This document shows positions 57,294 to 64,000 of a stretch of 64,000 nucleotides of DNA, piece by piece. The stretch is taken from the NCBI RefSeq assembly GCF_902167145.1, contig NC_050099.1, positions 13,840,434-13,904,433 on the forward strand, given 5' to 3'. The position numbers and the translations under genes are program-made. Each line of letters opens with the position of its first letter. Within the stretch, counting starts at the first letter, position 1. The notes beneath the pieces were generated by a model, which saw only the letters and a list, made by a program, of their open reading frames with translations, made no database searches and had not been told where the DNA came from. Source of the DNA: Zea mays (lineage: Eukaryota; Streptophyta; Magnoliopsida; Poales; Poaceae).

Positions 57294-59912
57294 TCACTCT
57301 TGCGGGCTGTGGGAGTTTTGGCCACTCCCTCCTCCACCACCAGGAAGGTGGCCACTCCCTCCAGAACCATGGACGAGGAAGTCTTGGACGTTGACAGCAC
57401 CCTCCGATCCCTGAGCATGTGACACTGAACCCTGCAATTCATCAATCATTCAAATAAGGCTGTGTTTTGCTATCCCTATACATATACATTGCTATGTTTG
57501 GTCACTATTTGCATAAAACTAAACATGGAACGTCACCTATGATCCATGGTGATGAGGAGGCTGTGCATGCATCCACGAGTAGTGTTGTGCTGGCCACCCC
57601 TGAGGTGGTGGCACCCACCCCGTCGGTGGCGGTGCCATCCACGCTTGAAATGGCTGAGAGCCCGCAGGTGGCTGGGAGACCGGTGGCACCCATCCCGGGA
57701 CTGGCTGCGATCCTTGGGGTGGTGGAACCGTCCAAGTGCTTGGAGGTGTCTGCGTCCACCCAACACCGGTCCACAGTGGTTGCGACGCTGGAGCTTGTCC
57801 TGGCCACTGTCCCCATCCTTGTGCCTGCGAGCCATTTTTGATAATAAAAAAAGAGTTGCTATGAAATTGAAGTGTTCAGATAGTGTTACCTGGGGAGGGC
57901 GAAAAGCGGGCAAGTTCATATCAGGACCGAGTCGAGTAGTCATTTCCTGCAAATGGATGAAACGTTAGAATCACAACATTATACTTTGAATTCAATGACA
58001 CATGATGAGATAGACGAATTACCTGAAAATAAGAAGCCATATACTGCGTCAGCTGTCCGACCTGCTCCTGCGCTACTTGAGCCTGCTCCTGTGCTGCTCG
58101 AGCCTGCTCCTGTGCTGCCCAAGTCTCCTCCTCTAGGTGAGCCTCTCAAGCAGACCTGGAGGAGCGAGAACTCCCTGTCGAAGATGATGCCTTCCCTTGA
58201 CCTATTGTCCTGTTATACTCCACAACGTCGGTGCCAAAGGCAGACCTGCATGATACACATAGTTGAGCCATTAAGTGGACACATTCTTGTTAATGAAATT
58301 GTCGAATCAAACACAAACACAAACACCTCACCTGCCATGCTTTCTACCCCCACCATTGTGGTACAACGCCGAGGCATCTAAGTCCGAATGCATCCAGTCG
58401 AAGTCAGGCCCATGGTGTTGAGTCATTTCCTCCCCATATGCATTCTGCAAAGAAAGTTAGAGTTGGAGTTAGACACAAAACATGCAATTTAATTCGTAAA
58501 TACAAACATGTTTACCATTTTCTCCCTTACCGCCTCGCTGCATAGCACATCAGGGTTCGCCGGATCAGGGCCACGGCGACCACGGACGTAAACCTCCATA
58601 AAACTTGGAGCAACTCCACTTTCAGCTTCCTGCATGAAAAAGAAGAGTTAAACCATAGAATTTTCATATATGTAACATACAAGTTTGATTTATATACTTA
58701 CCATGCGGCGTGCGGTACCAAGGTGTCCATCGGCGTCGTACCTGTGCCCCGGTCCTTCAGTGCCACGGTTGGCACGGTGCTTCTAGGACTCTGCAATCCA
58801 CTCAGGGGACGCCCATCTCTTAGCCAACCACCTCCAGGCTTCCATGTCCTTCGTAAGCCAATCCACAACGCTCTCCAGGTACTGCTCCTCTGTGTGGTAG
58901 ATCTCATTGGCCCCTTTTGATTTGCTCATGTTCTGCCCCTTTATCTTCTTGTAGTAGTAGTTGACGGCCGCGATGCGAGCATTGTACATGGCATCCTTGA
59001 TGACCTTATCAGCGCACTTCCGAAAGTGCCTCTTCACATGTGCCCACTGAGCCTGATCCTCCTCGATCTCATTCGGCAATTGGAACCTCTCCTACATATC
59101 AACGGAGATGTTAAGTTAAAGTAAGATTAGGAGAAGCAATAATTCAGTGAATTGCTTATATACGAAAGTAAACTCACCTAGAACTCGTCCCACACAGCCA
59201 CCTGACAAGTCCTTCGTCTTTGTTCCGAACTTCCCCCTCCGCTACTGCTTTCCCCTGGCTCCCCTGGCTGGACATAGTCCTTCAGACCCCAGTCGACCCA
59301 CTACATAGCCGCGAACCTCTCGCCATTGAGCTCCACCATGCCAGGGTAGTAGAAGCGACAGAGGCTACCCAACACCGCATTCACCTTGGGACGTCTGCCT
59401 GTACCGTCCTAAGTCAAGTCTTCCCATGACCTACAAACATTAATAAAACAAGTAAACCAGTGCAATCACGTTCACATTAAAAATTAACACAACAGAAATA
59501 AGCCCCACCATTCTCCATGCGGCCGGATGAGCCTCCTCTCGGCAGGTCTCGGACCAAGCGCATTGCTCTTCTTATACCTAAGTATATACAAGTAAATTCA
59601 ATATGATGAAATGATTAAAAACTAATATGCATAAGTAAGTTGAATCAACATTAATTAATAATACCTGAAGGACGTAGAACCATCCGACGCGTCGCCCGCG
59701 CCGCCTGCCCCCATAGGGTCAACCTCCTCATCCTGCACATGAGCCTCCTGCTCACCCTCCTCACCCTCCTCACCCTGCACTTCATCTAGACAATCGAGAA
59801 GCTGTTGTTGCCTCTGTCGGCTCTGTGAGGTGCCCTGAAAAAGCCCACTGCCCGAGCTGTCCTCGCTGGTCGCGATGCCCCCACTCCTCCTCGATCTCCT
59901 ATGCTTGAACAT
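57294..59912 (-). pseudogene. TNPA-like CACTA protein (plant Ptta/En-Spm family), ten exons, six in-frame stops
   Basis: Ten minus-strand exons join in phase with GT-AG signals: 59912-59665, 59577-59509, 59430-59178, 59091-58702, 58629-58516, 58444-58332, 58245-58023, 57946-57890, 57824-57537, 57431-57294; 631 codons. Exon 1 is basic then acidic (MFKHRRSRRSGG). Exons 2-4 hold the family domain (NALGPRPAERRLIRPHGE; FRKCADKVIKDAMYNA; WRWLAKRWASPEW). Exon 7 has a repeated AAQEQA heptad stretch, exon 9 is Pro/Gln/Trp-rich (WVPPPQGWP) and exon 10 is Gly-rich. In-frame stops: three TAG in exon 3, one TAG in exon 4, one TGA in exon 7 and a TAG as the last codon of exon 9. All TAGs fit former CAG. 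The conserved splice frame argues for a real gene that decayed by substitution. In En/Spm, TNPA binds subterminal repeats. Confidence 0.8.
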
Positions 59913-60095
59913 GTTCAACTGTAGATAAATTAATGTCAAACCACAGTATATGAAACAAATAATATGAAAATTAATAATGTGAAAATTGCAGTACATAGCT
60001 TAATTGATTAACTAAAAGAAACATACTAATCAAAAGTCATCCACATCCGATGATGCTTCTTCGGCTCGTTGTTTATTCATACGCTCTTGATTTCG

Positions 60096-63000
60096 TTAGA
60101 TCCTTACTGATCTTCTAACGATGATAGGTCGTTTGCACTTTGAGCTAGGTTCTTTAATTAAGTCGCTTGAATTGGTACAGAGATTTTCAAGGCCTTCTCC
60201 ATTGGTCACATGGAATCGGTGAGCTATGTCTTGATTCGACGCCGCTTCTAGTTGAAAAACAGCATCATCGTTGTCCCTGCTCGTACTCACGTAGTCAGCA
60301 CTCTCTAGAGCGACGACTTATGGGTTGACTTTGATTGCAACCCACCAAGCCCTAAGGCTTGGGTGAGGATATGGCAGGTAGTACACCTGTTTTGCCTGAT
60401 TTGCAAGGACAACATCGCTCATACTGCTCGGAATCCTAGAGCTATGCTTCACCTCGACATTACCATACTTGTCGACACGAGTCCCACTATGAGCATCAAA
60501 CCAGTTGCACTCAATAAACACAACTTTAAGTTCCTTGGGGCCATCGAAAATCAACTCTACAATGTTTTGAAGAACACCGTAATAGTCCACTACTTTGTCA
60601 TCGTCAACATATGAACTTGCCAACACACCACTATTGGTGGTGGCTGCCAATGGTCGACTCTTCTCCAATTTCGTGGTTCGGAAACAATATCCATTTACAT
60701 CATAGCGAGTATAGTTCCTGACGGACACAGAGGTATGTGCCATTTGCTGCAAGTCCGGGTGCACAGAGTTTTTGGAAACCTATACAAGGAATTAGTATAT
60801 GCACTATATCTTCCAAGTCCAAAATTCAAAGATTAAGTATGGACAATGAGAGAACTACAATTACTAGCATAATTACGAAACCACTGCACGAAGTTTGGGC
60901 CACCTTTCAACCCATCACGTCGAAGATTTTCTAATTGGATGGCTGTAGGTTTACTAGTAGATTTCCAGCATTCTTCATCAAACATGCTGGACATATTAGA
61001 AACATGGAGATTACACACTATAGAAATTATGAGATGAGAAAATGGACGTAACTATGAGGAAAACTTACTCGAACGCCTCCTATGTGCTGTGAATATTGCT
61101 ATACATATATAGCATTAGCATGTTCAAATCTGATGCTTCAATGTGACGTACACTCCCTTTTCCAACTGCTTTACCCGGATTCGCAAAAAATTTGAAGGGT
61201 GCTTTGGGGTGATTCATTTTCGACATGAAGTCGCACTGAAGGCGCAAACACATTGTTGGCTCGAGCGAAATACCTGGTTGAGAATTGAGATATCTGCTTA
61301 AGGGCCAAAGCCTCTGCAATACACCCTTCGACTCTAGCCTTGTTGCGAACAGACGCCCTGAGCTTTTTCAACGCCCTTTCTATAGGATACATCCACCTGA
61401 ATTGCACTGGTCCGCCTACCAAAGCTTCCCAAGCCAAATGCGCAATTAGATGTTGCATCACATTGAAGAATCCTAGCGGGAAAACCTTTTCAAATTTACA
61501 AATAAGAATTGGAATTTCTTTCTCAAATTTCTGCATCAACCTCTTCGATACCGTCTTTGCGCATACTTCCCTATAGAAGTAACTCAGCTCTGCAAATATG
61601 CTCCAAAGGTCATCCTTAAAATAGCCTCGAAACATCACGGGCATCAGCCTCTCCATAATAATATGGTAGTCATGGCTTTTCAAACCGATCAATTTACCGG
61701 TCTTCAGATTGACTGCCCGTTTTAGATTTGCTGCATATCAATCTGGAAATTTCAGATTCTTCAACCACTTAAATATTTCTTTCCTTTCATCCGGCTTGAG
61801 GCAGTAATCAGCTCGCGGCCTACTCTCATGCCCTTTATCGCTTACTTTCAACTCGAGCATCGGCCTATTACAAATTTCAACCATGTCTTTTCTTGCCTTC
61901 ATATTATCTTTTGTTTTATCAGTCACATCGAAACATGTGCTTATGATGCTTTCAACAACGTTACGCTCTTGGTGCATCAAGTCTATGTTGTGCGGCATGA
62001 TCAAGGCTTTTGCATACGGAAGCTCCCATATTGATGAAATATGGGTCCAGTTGTGGTCCTCCCCGTAGCCTTGGAACCTATCATTTTCTCCTTGCTTCAG
62101 ACAAGCATGCCATGCCATTATCTGCGGTGCAGTTTGCCTCTTTGGTGGCCCATTTCTGATTTTGGCTCCACTTCTGAATGCAGTAAGCGAACTCCTGAAA
62201 TCATGCTTGAATGGAGTCCAACGTCGATGAGCATCAAAGAATGACACTTTCCCACCATGCTTCAATCTGAATGCATCTGTATCATTCATACATATGGGAC
62301 GGCACAACCGACCATGAACACACCATCCAGACCAATCTCCATACGCCAGCAGATCATGCACTAACCACAAATAAGCAGCGCGCATGGTAAACTCCTTTTC
62401 AGTATGGCTGTCATAAGCCTTCACACCTCTCCACAATTGTTCAGCTCTTCAATTAAAAGGCGAACAAACATATTCAACTTTGGCCCTGGATGCTCGGGGC
62501 CTGGGATGACTAGTGCAAGGAACATGAACTCTTCTTTATTGACCAACTCAGGAGGAAGATTATATGGCACAATGAAGACAGGCCAACACGAGTAAGGGCT
62601 TGCACTGCTATTGAAAGGTGTGAATCCGTCCGTTGATAGACCAAGCCGTACACTCCTAGGGTCGTTTGCAAATTCAGGATCAAACTCGTCAAATGCCTTC
62701 CACGCTTCACCGTCCAACGGATGGACCATTATGTCTGGATTAGTGACGAGATGTAGACCATTCTTTGGCCATGTCATATGCATAGCTATTTCCTTGTTGA
62801 GGAACAACCTTGAAAGCCGAGGAATGATGGGCAACCGACGAAGTTGCTTAGCTGCGACCTTCGTAACTACCAATTCACCCTCATCATTTGTCACTTCGAC
62901 ATATCTAGAAGCTTCGCAATGCTTACAATGGTCCAGCTTGTCATCCTCCTCAAAGAATAGCATGCAACTGTTGGGACACACGTCGATCTTCTCATATGTC

Positions 63001-63575
63001 ATCCAAAGACCAGCCAACAACTTCTTTGCGAAGTACATATTCTTTGGCAACTTATGATTCTCCGGGAGAACCTCGCCCATCAGTTGGACGATGTCGTTGT
63101 AAGCACTGTTTTGAAATGTTGTGCTTCGACTTTATCGCCATTAGTCTTGTGAGAGTCCCAAGAACTGACATCTGAGTGTGCTCGTGCAGTCTCTCTTCTC
63201 CCGCGGCGAGTAGCCGAATGAATTCCTGAGCATCGTGTGGAAGCTGCCCCGACTCCTCAGCGTTCATTTCAACCTCCCTACCAAGATCATGCAACATGTC
63301 GTCCATCCTATCATGATCGTCATCAAGTTCCACCTCCGAGTCAACGTGTCCAATAGACTCTCCATGCTGGTACCATACAAGGTAGTTCAGCATAAACCCA
63401 CTTTTGCAAAGGTGTTTCTCCATTTCTTCCTTCTTCTGAGGCCACTTGTTCTCGCAGCGATTGCAAGGACACTTCATTAGACGACCAGTTGCATCTTTGA
63501 AAGAGTGCTCAAGAAAAGCCTTTGTACCATCCATTCATTCGAATGTGCCCCATCCTTTCTCCACCCGTCATACAT
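60096..63575 (-). pseudogene. TNP2-like CACTA transposase, broken
   Basis: It probably starts at ATG 63575 (MYDGWRKDGAHS), with a one-base shift near 63535. Domains on the minus strand: transposase-associated (CPCNRCENKWPQ, HLCKSGF; 63560-63330), transposase core (63050-61740, with LGLSTDGFTPFN, SCWPVFIVPYNLPPEL, DAHRRWTPFKHDFR and LMHQERNVVES), a DUF4218-like segment (61690-61080: RLMPVMFRGY, MYPIERALKKL), and a DUF4216-like segment (60640-60320: VVDYYGVLQNIVEL, FIECNWFDA). Frameshifts occur in short homopolymers near 63117, 62440 and 61172. Stops are a TGA at 61738-61740 and a TAA at 60318-60320, both explicable by C-to-T. An intron is likely near 61030-61070. The product would have cut the element ends; this copy cannot make it. 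Confidence 0.85.
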
Positions 63576-63684
63576 TACCCTCCGATCACCGTCCATTTCA
63601 AAGGCTAAACAAAAGTCAAAGAACATCAAAGATCGTCCGTGGCTTAGGTGAACTCCCTATTAGGTAAAGGCCCTAAACCCACCC

Positions 63685-63878
63685 AAGAGTGTAGGCCGAT
63701 GCTTGTGATTTGTGACGTGTAGCCTACGATTGCCGCGAAATTTTGGCAGCATAACCCCGCTGCTCTCCAAGCACACGCCTGAACATGGTGTGTTGGAGAA
63801 CAACTGGGTTACACAATCGAAATTCCGCGTCAATCGTAAGGAACATGTCACAAATCACAAGCATCGGCCTACACTCTT
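63685..63878. repeat. Long inverted repeat with 32-bp perfect arms
   Basis: AAGAGTGTAGGCCGATGCTT, continuing to GTGAC at 63716, is perfectly complementary to 63847-63878. Partial pairing continues inward (CCTACGATTG with CAATCGTAAGG, then CGCGAAATTT with AAATTCCGCG), so the whole 194 bp can fold into one hairpin. It lies ~110 bp upstream of the TNP2-like start codon. Confidence 0.85.
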
Positions 63879-64000
63879 AGGTTGTCCAAAATACGTGGAC
63901 AATTCCGGAAAGGTGAACCTCACAAGCCAATGTGATGTTCGCTGTTCCCGAACGGGTGACGCATACGGCTCGCTACGGTTAACGATTAAAACTAAACTCT
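63879..64000. other. Right-edge sequence, probably CACTA 5' region
   Basis: No gene or CACTA terminus recognised before the window ends. Confidence 0.4.

Larger units (their letters stand above)
56720..64000 (-). mobile_element. CACTA (En/Spm) DNA transposon, 5' end beyond the window
   Basis: The plus strand at 56720 reads CACTACAGGAAACGCC, the canonical CACTA terminus. On the minus strand this is the 3' end. Inward lie subterminal repeats, then a TNPA-like and a TNP2-like gene, both on the minus strand, the usual order of grass CACTA elements. The other terminus was not found before 64000. Both genes carry stops or frameshifts. Confidence 0.9.

Noticed and set aside
57546..57968. Plus-strand 140-codon Trp/Arg-rich frame
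   Set aside because: It is antisense to the Pro/Gln-rich exon 9 of the TNPA-like gene, whose splice sites are all in phase.

Overview
The window is nuclear DNA of a large-genome grass. The support is nested LTR retrotransposons, several Tourist-type MITEs with TTA/TAA target duplications, plant hAT and CACTA elements, and one intron-bearing gene for an organellar RNA-editing factor. A Tat-lineage element of the Grande type, with an antisense gene, and Tekay/Del-type elements with ~2.7-3.3 kb LTRs point to a panicoid grass such as maize or a close relative. The species is an inference; no search was run.

Layout. 1-4.2 kb: no recognised gene, two MITEs and C-rich low-complexity DNA. 4.2-24.0 kb: a nested stack. 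A truncated Tekay-like element (LTR, extra upstream ORF, broken gag) abuts other LTR fragments. One fragment carries a tandem array of hairpin units, split by an unclassified element (10284-21971, TTA duplication). That element is split in turn by a Grande-like retrotransposon (11669-21245, ATCAC duplication) with a broken pol and a spliced antisense gene. 24.0-27.5 kb: two inverted copies of an unclassified repeat. 27.5-34.9 kb: a MITE split by a minus-strand solo LTR (TAAAA duplication), itself split by a nearly intact hAT transposon. 34.9-36.7 kb: MITEs. 36.9-41.4 kb: the only host gene I recognise, a five-exon MORF gene on the minus strand with MITEs in two introns. 41.5-44.4 kb: MITEs and AT-rich DNA. 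44.4-55.7 kb: a complete young Tekay/Del-type chromovirus (ATGAG duplication). 56.7-64.0 kb: a CACTA (En/Spm) element on the minus strand with TNPA-like and TNP2-like genes, whose 5' end lies beyond the window.

Decay follows two patterns. Premature stops are mostly TAG where CAG (or TGG) would be expected, matching deamination at methylated plant CHG sites. Frameshifts are mostly single-base changes in homopolymers. All gene models were assembled by eye from reading frames and GT-AG signals.
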